From positions 62,001 to 126,000 of the forward strand of contig NZ_JAFBDO010000007.1 of NCBI RefSeq assembly GCF_016908295.1: a stretch of 64,000 nt of DNA, in the 5' to 3' direction. Source of the stretch: Thalassobacillus pellis (GTDB lineage: Bacteria > Bacillota > Bacilli > Bacillales > Halobacillaceae). Positions 10,328-19,495 of this stretch are shown piece by piece. Position 1 is the stretch's first letter. Each line of letters starts with the position of its first letter. The translations under genes were made by a program, and so were the position numbers. The notes under the pieces were generated by a model, which made no database searches, was not told the origin of the DNA, and was given only the letters and a program-made list of their open reading frames with translations.

Positions 10328-11605
10328 TTATTTTGTCTTTTTTTGATTTATTTTTTCATAGACTTGCTTCATTGCCTGCTCGAATTTGCCTGTTGATAAT
10401 GGCTTGTAATACTGTTTTTGGTTGATTTGATCAGGGAGATATTGTTGATCTACCCAGGCATTCTCATAATTGTGGGGATATTTATAATCTATTCCCCTCC
10501 CAAGCTTTTCTGCTCCTTTATAGTGGGAATCTTTTAAATGTACAGGAACATCCCCGCTATTGCCTTTCCGTATATCCATGAGAGCCTCATCAAGTGCCTT
10601 ATAAGCACTGTTGGATTTAGGTGAAAGCGCCAATTCCGATACCGCTACAGATAGGGGGATTCTTGCTTCTGGAAACCCCAGTCGCTCTGCTGCTTCGACA
10701 GCAGCAATTGCCCTAGGGCCGGCTTGAGGGTTGGCCAGCCCGATATCTTCATATGCGATGACGATCATTCGTCTTGCAATGCTGTCAAGGTCTCCTGCTT
10801 CAATAAGGCGTCCAAGGTAATGGAGTGCTGCATTGATATCACTTCCCCGAATCGACTTTTGAAACGCGGAAAGGACATCATAGTGAGCATCTCCATTCTT
10901 ATCATGGGAAAAACTTTTCTTCTGCATACATTCTTCTGCTGTCTCTAATTCAATACGTATGACGCCAGCCTGGTCAGCAGGGGTAGAATAAGCTGCGAGT
11001 TCAAGTCCATTTAATGCTGCCCTTAAGTCTCCGTTAGCCGATTGGGAAAAATGTTTTAACGCATCTTTCGTAATATCCAGCTGAAGTTCCCCAAGCCCTT
11101 CCTTATCGTCTTCCATGGCGCTCCTCAATGCATCCTCAATGTCTTCAGCCGTCAATCGATACAGTTCAAATAAATGACACCTGCTTCTGATGGCCGGATT
11201 GATGGAGTGATATGGATTGCTTGTGGTACAACCAATCAATGTGAGCAAGTTGCTCTCTAAATGCGGGAGTAAAAAATCCTGTTTTCCCTTATCCAGTCGA
11301 TGGACTTCATCTAGTATAAGGACGAGCCTGCCGTGCATTTTTGCTTCTTCAACTGCAATTTCCATATCCTTTTTTTTATCAGTTACAGCGTTCAGCGTCT
11401 TGAAAGGGAGACGCAGGCTTTTAGCTAGTGCCATGGCCATTGATGTTTTTCCAGTACCCGGAGGGCCGAATAATATCATGGAGGCAAGCCGATTAGCTTC
11501 CACCATCCGACGAATGGTCTTCCCTTCTGATACCAGATGCTTTTGGCCGATTATTCCATCTATGTCTGTTGGCCGCATTCGAAATGCGAGAGGTTGTTGT
11601 TTCAT
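10328..11605 (-). CDS. rarA: Replication-associated recombination AAA+ ATPase RarA
   Basis: A clamp-loader-like ATPase (MgsA/YrvN, homolog of eukaryotic WRNIP1) acting at stalled forks. In the 425-residue product Walker A GPPGTGKTS is at 47-55 and Walker B LILDEVHR near 95-102, followed by sensor motifs (TTSNP, AIRSRC) and the C-terminal tetramerisation domain (YKYPHNYENAWVDQQYLP). ATG 11605 was chosen because AAAGGGGATC lies just before it; a longer frame upstream lacks an SD and the family start MKQQPLAFRMRP fits. Confidence 0.95.
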   Translation of the reverse strand: MKQQPLAFRMRPTDIDGIIGQKHLVSEGKTIRRMVEANRLASMILFGPPGTGKTSMAMALAKSLRLPFKTLNAVTDKKKDMEIAVEEAKMHGRLVLILDEVHRLDKGKQDFLLPHLESNLLTLIGCTTSNPYHSINPAIRSRCHLFELYRLTAEDIEDALRSAMEDDKEGLGELQLDITKDALKHFSQSANGDLRAALNGLELAAYSTPADQAGVIRIELETAEECMQKKSFSHDKNGDAHYDVLSAFQKSIRGSDINAALHYLGRLIEAGDLDSIARRMIVIAYEDIGLANPQAGPRAIAAVEAAERLGFPEARIPLSVAVSELALSPKSNSAYKALDEALMDIRKGNSGDVPVHLKDSHYKGAEKLGRGIDYKYPHNYENAWVDQQYLPDQINQKQYYKPLSTGKFEQAMKQVYEKINQKKTK

Positions 11606-11685
11606 TCGTAGATCCCCTTTGTCCAGGATTATGTATCTAAGCTTAGCCACAATTTATGAGGAATGCAAGAGCAGCCCATTCATGC

Positions 11686-11811
11686 TATAATATCGAATGT
11701 TATAATAGTAGAGAAGCAGTGGTGAAATGCCCCGAATAGAGGGAAGGGCAGGCGTAGGATAAATGTCTGCCGGTCTTTTTTTGTTTTAATTATGCATTGT
11801 CATTTTATAAT
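11686..11811 (+). promoter_or_regulatory. cymR upstream region: tandem -10 boxes, terminator-like hairpin, proximal promoter
   Basis: Perfect TATAAT boxes occur at 11686-11691 and 11701-11706, both with weak -35 regions. Downstream, GGCAGGC (11747-11753) pairs with GTCTGCC (11765-11771) and is followed by a run of seven T, a terminator about 75 nt before cymR. TGCCC (11729-11733) can instead pair with GGGCA (11746-11750), which overlaps the terminator stem. A further promoter, TTGTTT (11781-11786)-19 nt-TATAAT (11806-11811), lies after the terminator and probably drives cymR. Whether the upper part is an attenuated leader or a separate short RNA cannot be decided from sequence. Confidence 0.5.
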
Positions 11812-11847
11812 AAATCAGTGATTTTTTAATAATAAAGGGTGAATTGA

Positions 11848-12267
11848 ATGAAAATATCTACTAAAGGCCGTTATGGATTAACAATTATGATCGAACTTGC
11901 GAAAAGGTATGGAGAAGGGCCTATTTCCCTGAAACAGATAGCGAGGGAAAAAGGGCTTTCTGAGCATTATCTGGAGCAATTGGTTGCTCCGCTCAGAAAT
12001 GCAAGTCTGGTGAAAAGTGTCCGGGGTGCGTATGGCGGATATATGCTGACGAAAGCACCACACGAGATCACAGCCGGTGATGTTATTCGCGTCCTTGAAG
12101 GACCAATCACCCCAGTAGAAGGAATCGAGGATGAAGAACCTGCTAAACAGGCGCTTTGGAAAAGGGTCAGAGATGCAGTTAAAGAGGTTTTAGATACCAC
12201 CACATTGGAAGATTTGAAAGATCACGTGGATGACCAGACGCAAGATGCGTATATGTTCTATATATAA
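11848..12267 (+). CDS. cymR: Rrf2-family cysteine metabolism repressor CymR
   Basis: A 139-residue winged-helix protein starting MKISTKGRYGLTIMIELAKRYG, with the HTH around 24-50 and wing YGGYMLTK near 59-66. It lacks the cysteine cluster of IscR, so it is of CymR type. In B. subtilis CymR complexes with CysK and represses cysteine uptake and synthesis genes. The operon with a cysteine desulfurase and mnmA is the same as in B. subtilis. The SD is AAAGGGTGA before ATG 11848. Confidence 0.93.
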   Translation: MKISTKGRYGLTIMIELAKRYGEGPISLKQIAREKGLSEHYLEQLVAPLRNASLVKSVRGAYGGYMLTKAPHEITAGDVIRVLEGPITPVEGIEDEEPAKQALWKRVRDAVKEVLDTTTLEDLKDHVDDQTQDAYMFYI

Positions 12268-12288
12268 GAAAGTTGGAAGTGATGTATA

Positions 12289-13431
12289 ATGACTAATATT
12301 TATCTTGATCATGCCGCGACTACTCCAGTTCATCCTCAGGTAATAGAAGCGATGGTTCCCGTTTATCAAGAGGTGTTTGGGAATCCTTCCAGCGTCCATC
12401 AATTTGGAAGGAAGGCAAGAAGGATTCTGGACGAGGCTCGGCGTACAATGGCAGACAGCATCCACTGTAACGAGAAAGAAGTCATTTTTACGGGCAGTGG
12501 CACAGAAGCAGACAATATGGCCATCATTGGCGCAGCGCGGGCGAACAGAGAAAAGGGAAACCATATTATTACAACGGCTATAGAACATCATGCAGTTCTA
12601 CATGCGGCTGAACAGTTGAAGAAGGAAGGCTTCATTGTCACTTACCTGGAACCAGACGTAAACGGAAGAATAACAGCCGAGGATGTAGCTGATGCTTTGA
12701 CAGAAGAAACGATTGTTGTATCCGTGATGATGGTAAACAATGAAACAGGGGTAATCCAGCCCATCCCTGAGATAGGGGAAATAGTTTCCAGCCATCAGGC
12801 TTATTTTCACACCGACGCTGTCCAGGCGTTTGGAACAATGCCAATAGATGTAAACGAGTTACAAGTCGATCTGCTTGCTGTGTCTGCCCACAAGATAAAT
12901 GGCCCCAAAGGTGTAGGTTTCTTATACGCTAAGGAAGGCACCATACTTGAGACTCTGCATCATGGGGGAGAACAAGAACGGAAGAGGCGTCCGGGCACAG
13001 AAAATCTGCCGGGAGTCAAAGGTTTCGAGGCAGCTGTCCAAATGGTGATGCAGGAAAAAGAGGATCGGCAAGACGCTTATCGTTTATACAAAAATATTTT
13101 TCTCGATATTTTAAGAAAAGAAGAAATAGAGTTCTCCATCAATGGTGACCCGGAAAAATCGGTTGATACGATCATTAATATTAGTTTCACAGGGACGAAT
13201 GTCGAAGCATTATTGACGAATTTTGACCTTGCAGGAGTGGCTGCTTCCAGCGGAAGTGCATGTACGGCAGGTTCCGTGGAGCCGTCACACGTCCTGTCTG
13301 CGATGTATGGCTCGGAAGATGAGCGTGTTTATAATTCGATTCGCTTCAGTTTCGGTCTTGCAAACAATGAAGCAAATGTAAAGGAAGCAGCTGAAAATGT
13401 TTGTAAAATCGTCAACAGACTCAAGAGGTAA
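12289..13431 (+). CDS. iscS: Cysteine desulfurase (YrvO type)
   Basis: PLP enzyme releasing persulfide sulfur from cysteine, here probably dedicated to MnmA for tRNA 2-thiolation, as shown for B. subtilis YrvO. The product has 380 residues. The PLP-binding lysine is K202 in SAHKINGPKG and the catalytic cysteine C325 in SSGSACTAGSVEPSHV, on the longer loop of group I (NifS/IscS) enzymes. The N-terminus YLDHAATTP is typical. It sits 21 nt after cymR and 24 nt before mnmA, so all three form one operon. Confidence 0.95.
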   Translation: MTNIYLDHAATTPVHPQVIEAMVPVYQEVFGNPSSVHQFGRKARRILDEARRTMADSIHCNEKEVIFTGSGTEADNMAIIGAARANREKGNHIITTAIEHHAVLHAAEQLKKEGFIVTYLEPDVNGRITAEDVADALTEETIVVSVMMVNNETGVIQPIPEIGEIVSSHQAYFHTDAVQAFGTMPIDVNELQVDLLAVSAHKINGPKGVGFLYAKEGTILETLHHGGEQERKRRPGTENLPGVKGFEAAVQMVMQEKEDRQDAYRLYKNIFLDILRKEEIEFSINGDPEKSVDTIINISFTGTNVEALLTNFDLAGVAASSGSACTAGSVEPSHVLSAMYGSEDERVYNSIRFSFGLANNEANVKEAAENVCKIVNRLKR

Positions 13432-14568
<1,137 letters not shown>

Positions 14569-14584
14569 AAATTGCCGCTCAGGG

Positions 14585-14620
14585 AAGTCATGTCTAGCGT
14601 TTACGGGGCATGACTTTTTC
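14585..14620 (+). terminator. Terminator after mnmA
   Basis: A 10-bp stem (14585-14594 with 14607-14616, one G-U) is followed by TTTT and ends the cymR operon. Confidence 0.8.
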
Positions 14621-14663
14621 TGTTTCAAACAGTAATAAGTTAAGAAAAATGGGAGGAGAGACA

Positions 14664-15338
14664 ATGGATAAACTTACCAAAGGTATAGAAGAAATGAAAA
14701 AACAAAATCTTGAAGAAGCAGCAAAATGGTTCACAGAAGCAATAGAAGAAAACCCTGATGAACCACTTGGTTATATAAATTTCGGTAACCTGTTACTGCA
14801 TATGAAAGATTTTGAACGGGCGGAACGATTCTTTATGAGGGCATTAGAAAAGGACGAACACGCAGCCACTGCATTCTACGGACTAGGCAACACCTATTAT
14901 GAGCAAGAAAATTATTCAAAAGCTCAGGAGCATTTTCTACATGCCGTCCAAGAAGGGTTACAGGAAGCGGATGTCCATTTCATGCTTGGAATGACTTTCG
15001 TCCATCAAGAACACCACAAATTGGCGCTTCCTTATTTAATGACAGCGGCAGAACTTGCACCTGAAGATGTGGATATCCAATTTCAATATGGGCTTTGTCT
15101 TGCTCAGAGTGGTGAGTTAGAACAAGCTGAACAAACAATGAACGATGTGCTACAATTGGAACAAAATCACAGTGATGCTTACTATAATTTAGGGGTTATC
15201 GCATTATATAAAGATAATGCGGAAAGAGCTTTGGAAACCTTTGAAAAGGCACTGGAGCTTCAGCCGGATCATATGCTGGCTGCAAACGGCAAGAAACAAG
15301 TGGAAGCCTTGCTTAATGAAACTCAGGACAAACGATAG
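14664..15338 (+). CDS. yrrB: TPR-repeat protein (YrrB type)
   Basis: The 224-residue protein is built almost entirely of tetratricopeptide repeats of about 34 residues (for example FGNLLLHMKDFERAERFF, LGNTYYEQENYSKAQEHF and LGVIALYKDNAERALETF). It has no signal peptide or catalytic domain. TPRs are protein-binding scaffolds; the partner is unknown. B. subtilis YrrB lies in the same place between mnmA and recD2. ATG 14664 has a strong GGGAGGAG 5-7 nt upstream; a longer frame overlaps the terminator. Confidence 0.9.
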   Translation: MDKLTKGIEEMKKQNLEEAAKWFTEAIEENPDEPLGYINFGNLLLHMKDFERAERFFMRALEKDEHAATAFYGLGNTYYEQENYSKAQEHFLHAVQEGLQEADVHFMLGMTFVHQEHHKLALPYLMTAAELAPEDVDIQFQYGLCLAQSGELEQAEQTMNDVLQLEQNHSDAYYNLGVIALYKDNAERALETFEKALELQPDHMLAANGKKQVEALLNETQDKR

Positions 15339-15359
15339 AAAGGGGGAACCCTGGGAGCA

Positions 15360-17681
15360 ATGGAAAAAGAGTATGATCACGTTCATCCCGAAGAAGAAGG
15401 TTATATCAAAGGAACATTGAATCGGATGATTTTCCATAATGATACGGAGCATTTTTCCATAGCTTCCATCCGGGTTTCCGACACGAATGAAAAGATTGAG
15501 GAAAAAGAGCTTGTTGTTAAAGGATATTTTTCACCTTTGGAAGAAGGAGAAAGCTATCTATTTCAGGGAGATATGCAGCATCATCCGAAATTCGGAAAAC
15601 AGTATCAGGTACATTTTTATAAGCGAGTATTGCCGGACACAAAAGATGGTTTGATTGCATATCTCTCAAGTGACCTCTTTCAAGGCATTGGTAAAAAAAC
15701 GGCAGAAAAAATCTATCAGCATTTGGGTTCCCAAGCGGTATCCGCCATCTTGAATGATAAAACAGTATTAACGAAGGTACCCGGGTTAAAAAAACAGACC
15801 GGAGATAGACTTTATGAAGCGCTTAAGGAGCATCAAGGCTTTGAGCATGTTGTTATCCATGTATCCAAATATGGATTAGGTCTTAAAATGGCCCAGAAAA
15901 TTTATGAAGTTTTTAAAGATGAGGCAATGAAAATTCTCCAGGAAGACCCTTATCAGCTAGTCTTTTACGTCGAGGGGTTCGGTTTCCAGCGAGCGGATGA
16001 GGTTGCCCAGACGAACAATGTGCCTCTTGACCATCCTACAAGAATCCGGGCAGCTTGTTTATACATCCTTCAGCAAAGCTTTCAGTCGGGACATGTCTAC
16101 CTGCCTACGGAAGAAATTCTGGATCAGGTAGAACGACTGTTGAATGGAAAAAAGCAATGGGTCACTTTTGAACAGCTGTCCGAGCAATTGATTCGTATGG
16201 GGGAGGAAGGAATCGTCCGGATGGAGGAGGATCGTGTCTACCTGCCTTCTTTATACTTCGCAGAAAACGGTTTCTGCTACCAATTGGAACGTATTATGAG
16301 AGAGCCCATCGAAAAAGAATATACACAGGCGGAGCTGCTTAAAATCATTGGCACCATAGAAGAGGAAGAATCACTTAGCTATGGAGAGGATCAGTTCCGA
16401 TCGATTGAAAAGGCGCTCCATTCAAAAGTAATGATCTTAACCGGTGGCCCAGGAACAGGAAAAACGACTGTCATTAAAGGGATTTTGCGGGCTTATGCCG
16501 AGTTGAATGATTTGTCGCTTAAGAATGAAGATTATGATCAGGACGAGCCTTTCCCGTTCATTTTGACCGCTCCAACAGGCCGTGCTGCAAAACGGATGAA
16601 TGAATCTACCGGCATACCGGCTATGACGATCCATCGGCTGCTCGGCTGGGATGGAAAGGATTCTTTTGAAAAAAATCAGAATAACCAGCTCAAAGGAAAA
16701 GTGTTAATTGTAGATGAATTTTCTATGGTAGATATATGGCTGGCTAATCAACTTGTCCGTGCGGTTCCGTCCTCCATGCAGGTGCTGCTTGTTGGAGATG
16801 AGGATCAACTCCCATCCGTCGGGCCCGGCCAGGTATTGGCGGATATGCTCGCTTCAGGCAAGCTTCCTGCTGTCCAATTGAATGAGGTCTATCGGCAAAA
16901 GGAAGGTTCTCGCATTATTCAGCTCGCTCATGAAATAAAGAATAATCAATGCTCCACATCCTCCTTGCGTAAAGAAAAAGACTTTACCTTTATCGATGCC
17001 AGAGAACATCAACTATTGGACCTAGTTACCAAAATCGTAAAAAAAGCGATCGATAAGGGAATTGAACGCAGGGAAATCCAGGTACTCGCCCCGATGTATC
17101 GGACCCAGATCGGGATTCATCGACTGAATGAGGCTATCCAGGAACTTGTGAATCCTCCAAGTAAACAAAAGCGCAGTATCACGTATAAAGACTGGGTTTA
17201 CCGTAGTGGGGATAAAGTGATTCAGCTTGTCAACCAGCCTGAGGAGGGTGTATTCAATGGAGATATCGGCGAAATAGTAACGATTTTCCGTGAAGATGAA
17301 AATGTCGATCAAGTAGAGCAGGTAGTCATAGATTTTGATGGCAAAGAAGTTGTTTACCCCAAGAAAGATCTAAGTAATATTGCCCTTGCTTATTGTACTT
17401 CGATTCATAAATCCCAAGGCTCGGAATTTGCAATAGTTATTCTTCCCGTAGCAAGAAGCTACAAAAGAATGCTACGAAAAAACCTGCTTTATACAGCCAT
17501 AACCAGAAGTAAACAATCATTGATTATATGCGGAGATAAACACGCTTTCTTGGAAGGAGTCAATACAGAAGATACTAATCGACGTTATACTCGCCTCCAA
17601 GAAAAGCTTTCCGCAGAGGAAACACCTTTTTATTCAGAAGAAGAAGAAGAGGAAGCACTCTCCCCTTATGATTTTATGTAG
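15360..17681 (+). CDS. recD2: RecD2-type ATP-dependent DNA helicase
   Basis: Superfamily 1B 5'-3' helicase of 773 residues, the RecBC-independent RecD2 form. The long N-terminal extension has an OB-like part and helix-hairpin-helix segments (LSSDLFQGIGKKTAEKIY near 97-114). Walker A GGPGTGKTT is near 361-369, Walker B LIVDEFSMVD follows, and the C-terminal motif VI region (YTAITRSKQSLIICG) is complete. In B. subtilis RecD2 affects fork progression and repair. It begins 21 nt after yrrB; GGGAG close to ATG 15360 and AAAGGGGG further up are both possible SDs. Confidence 0.95.
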   Translation: MEKEYDHVHPEEEGYIKGTLNRMIFHNDTEHFSIASIRVSDTNEKIEEKELVVKGYFSPLEEGESYLFQGDMQHHPKFGKQYQVHFYKRVLPDTKDGLIAYLSSDLFQGIGKKTAEKIYQHLGSQAVSAILNDKTVLTKVPGLKKQTGDRLYEALKEHQGFEHVVIHVSKYGLGLKMAQKIYEVFKDEAMKILQEDPYQLVFYVEGFGFQRADEVAQTNNVPLDHPTRIRAACLYILQQSFQSGHVYLPTEEILDQVERLLNGKKQWVTFEQLSEQLIRMGEEGIVRMEEDRVYLPSLYFAENGFCYQLERIMREPIEKEYTQAELLKIIGTIEEEESLSYGEDQFRSIEKALHSKVMILTGGPGTGKTTVIKGILRAYAELNDLSLKNEDYDQDEPFPFILTAPTGRAAKRMNESTGIPAMTIHRLLGWDGKDSFEKNQNNQLKGKVLIVDEFSMVDIWLANQLVRAVPSSMQVLLVGDEDQLPSVGPGQVLADMLASGKLPAVQLNEVYRQKEGSRIIQLAHEIKNNQCSTSSLRKEKDFTFIDAREHQLLDLVTKIVKKAIDKGIERREIQVLAPMYRTQIGIHRLNEAIQELVNPPSKQKRSITYKDWVYRSGDKVIQLVNQPEEGVFNGDIGEIVTIFREDENVDQVEQVVIDFDGKEVVYPKKDLSNIALAYCTSIHKSQGSEFAIVILPVARSYKRMLRKNLLYTAITRSKQSLIICGDKHAFLEGVNTEDTNRRYTRLQEKLSAEETPFYSEEEEEEALSPYDFM

Positions 17682-17689
17682 CTTTTCAA

Positions 17690-17723
17690 CACGGCGTATC
17701 CATGACAAAGGATGCGCCGTTAG
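17690..17723 (+). terminator. GC-rich hairpin after recD2, terminator uncertain
   Basis: ACGGCGTATCC pairs with GGATGCGCCGT (one G-U) around a short loop, but no T-run follows. It may stabilise the 3' end or terminate weakly. Confidence 0.4.
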
Positions 17724-17857
17724 TTGATCACACTGCTTTTTATCATAAATGTATATGATTGGGAATTGTTGGGCAATATACCAGCTAAAAGCGTGCTTCT
17801 CGAAAAGGAGTCTATCTTCACTTACTTTCGAGTCACATTTAAAAAGGAGTTTTCACC

Positions 17858-18034
17858 TTGATTTGCCCAAATTGCCAACGTAAAGATATTGGAAAAATAG
17901 GAACCAATCAGTACTATTGCTGGAATTGCTTCATTGAACTTTCTTATGAAAAAGGAAGATTGAATGTTCATCAGATTGAAGAGGATGGCAGCCTGAGCTC
18001 ATTGAATGATCTCTTTTATCAGGAAGCAGAATAG
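17858..18034 (+). CDS. Small zinc-ribbon protein (YrzR-like)
   Basis: A 58-residue frame starting at TTG 17858, 8-9 nt after AAAAGGAG. It begins with CPNC (residues 3-6) and has CWNC about 20 residues later, a compact four-cysteine zinc ribbon, then an acidic tail. It ends 2 nt before the AI-2E permease start, so the two are coupled. The position between recD2 and yrrI matches B. subtilis yrzR, but I recall that protein only loosely. The function is unknown. yrrD, which I recall near here in B. subtilis, is absent. Confidence 0.8.
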   Translation: MICPNCQRKDIGKIGTNQYYCWNCFIELSYEKGRLNVHQIEEDGSLSSLNDLFYQEAE

Positions 18035-18036
18035 TC

Positions 18037-19098
18037 ATGGAGGATAAAATCCGGCGTGCCTTATACAAAATCGTACTCCTGATTTTCGTTCTCTTATGTC
18101 TGTTTCTATTGGCCAAGCTGTTTCCCTACTATAATGGCATGCTTCTGGGACTTTGGAGAATCATGATCCCTTTTTTGATTTCGGGTTTCATTGCATTTCT
18201 CTTACATCCTATTGTAGAAAAACTGCACGAAGCATCCATGCCGCGATGGGCAGCAATTCTGGTGATATTTTCAACATTCTTTGCAGCGGCAGGCTTCGCT
18301 ATCTATAAAGGACTGCCCAGGATGATCGACCAGTTGAAGGCATTGAATGATCAGCTGCCCGAATTTGCAGAAGCATACAGAGGTTTTATTAATGGAATCT
18401 ATCAAAGAACTTCAGATTTTCCAGAAGGTTTTCATGATCAGCTGAGTGAGATATTAATAAGCATGGAAGCATGGGCCAATGAGCGAATTACAATGCTGTT
18501 AGCAAGTTTGAGCAATATGGTGGAAGTAATGATCATCGCGGCCGTGATTCCTGTGCTTACATTTTATTTCCTTAAGGACTTCGATAGAATGAAAGGGGTC
18601 TGTAAAAAACTGACGCCCAAGCGTTTTCAGTCAGAGGGAAAGCATCTGCTTGAGGATATTAGTATATCGCTGGGCGGTTATATTCGGGGGCAGCTGCTGG
18701 TTTGTCTGTTTGTGGGTTTATTTTCATTTCTCGGATTCTGGATTATTGGCATTAAATACCCACTGCTCCTCGGTATAGTAATAGGAGCCACTAACATAAT
18801 TCCTTATTTCGGTCCTCTCCTGGGAGCTATTCCGGCTGTTATCATCGCCATGACCACTTCCTGGAAAATGGTTGTGTTTGTTCTGATTACAATCATCATT
18901 GTTCAGATGCTTGAAGGAAATCTATTGTCCCCTTATATTGTCGGTAAAAGTATCCATATTCATCCTATTCTGATTATACTGGCTTTATTAGTCGGGGAAG
19001 AGGTGGCCGGCGTTCTTGGTATGATACTTGCTGTACCTGTTTTGACCTGTTTGAAGGTTCTGCTTGAGCACCTGTGGGAGGCTCGGGCTCTTCATTGA
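18037..19098 (+). CDS. yrrI: AI-2E family membrane permease (YrrI type)
   Basis: A 353-residue polytopic membrane protein with the family layout: TM helices near 12-32, 41-57 and 69-90, a central soluble stretch (about 95-160), then five or so helices. The conserved IIPYFGPLLGAIPA motif is in the C-terminal half. Family members export small molecules or act as Na+(Li+)/H+ antiporters; the substrate here is unknown. It starts 2 nt after the zinc-ribbon gene. Its TGA stop (19096-19098) lies inside the -35 box of the alaS promoter. Confidence 0.88.
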   Translation: MEDKIRRALYKIVLLIFVLLCLFLLAKLFPYYNGMLLGLWRIMIPFLISGFIAFLLHPIVEKLHEASMPRWAAILVIFSTFFAAAGFAIYKGLPRMIDQLKALNDQLPEFAEAYRGFINGIYQRTSDFPEGFHDQLSEILISMEAWANERITMLLASLSNMVEVMIIAAVIPVLTFYFLKDFDRMKGVCKKLTPKRFQSEGKHLLEDISISLGGYIRGQLLVCLFVGLFSFLGFWIIGIKYPLLLGIVIGATNIIPYFGPLLGAIPAVIIAMTTSWKMVVFVLITIIIVQMLEGNLLSPYIVGKSIHIHPILIILALLVGEEVAGVLGMILAVPVLTCLKVLLEHLWEARALH

Positions 19099-19123
19099 CA
19101 GTAGAAGAATAGTTTTCTATAAT
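19095..19123 (+). promoter_or_regulatory. Consensus sigma-A promoter of the alaS leader
   Basis: TTGACA (19095-19100), 17 nt, TATAAT (19118-19123): a perfect match to both consensus hexamers. The -35 box overlaps the yrrI stop codon. Confidence 0.93.
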
Positions 19124-19129
19124 AGCGCA

Positions 19130-19386
19130 TAGCAACTGAAATATAGATTAATGAATATGAAGAAGGAAATGAGTATGCAACAGACCATTCTTTAAGAGAG
19201 GGATTCCATGGCTGGAAGAATCCTGGATGAAGGGTTGCAGAAGCTATTCTGGAGTGCGGTAAAAATCCGCCGGCAGCGCACCGTTACCCGCGTCCAAGGT
19301 GGTGGATGAAAGTTATCCATAATCAGGGTGGTACCGCGGAAATTGAATCCCGTCCCTGCTCATTAGAGCCGGGGCGGGATTTTTAT
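19130..19386 (+). promoter_or_regulatory. T-box leader (riboswitch) of alaS with intrinsic terminator
   Basis: GAAGCTA (19240-19246) gives the specifier GCT for alanine at 19243-19245, in the usual GAA-codon-A setting. The T-box core GGGTGGTACCGCGG is at 19326-19339. Its UGGU pairs with an ACCA acceptor end, which fits the A73 of tRNA-Ala. The terminator stem AATCCCGTCCC/GGGGCGGGATT (about 19346-19381, one G-U) is followed by TTTT. Low charged tRNA-Ala should raise alaS expression. Confidence 0.95.
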
Positions 19387-19463
19387 ACTTTAGAAAGGTT
19401 AACTTTGTTAAAGGATTAAAGTAAAAACAAAACTAAGGCTTTCGCGACAAGCCAAGTATTTCT
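19384..19463 (+). repeat. Dispersed palindromic repeat, short copy, in the alaS 5' UTR
   Basis: It matches the reverse complement of 48431-48528 over most of its length (shared core AAAACTAAGGCTTTCG and CGACAAGCCAAG) but lacks about 14 bp between these parts. It contains a small hairpin GGCTT/AAGCC. It lies between the T-box terminator and the alaS SD, so every full-length alaS mRNA carries it. Confidence 0.8.
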
Positions 19464-19495
19464 AATCCATAAAACCAATCAAGGAGGATTTATTC

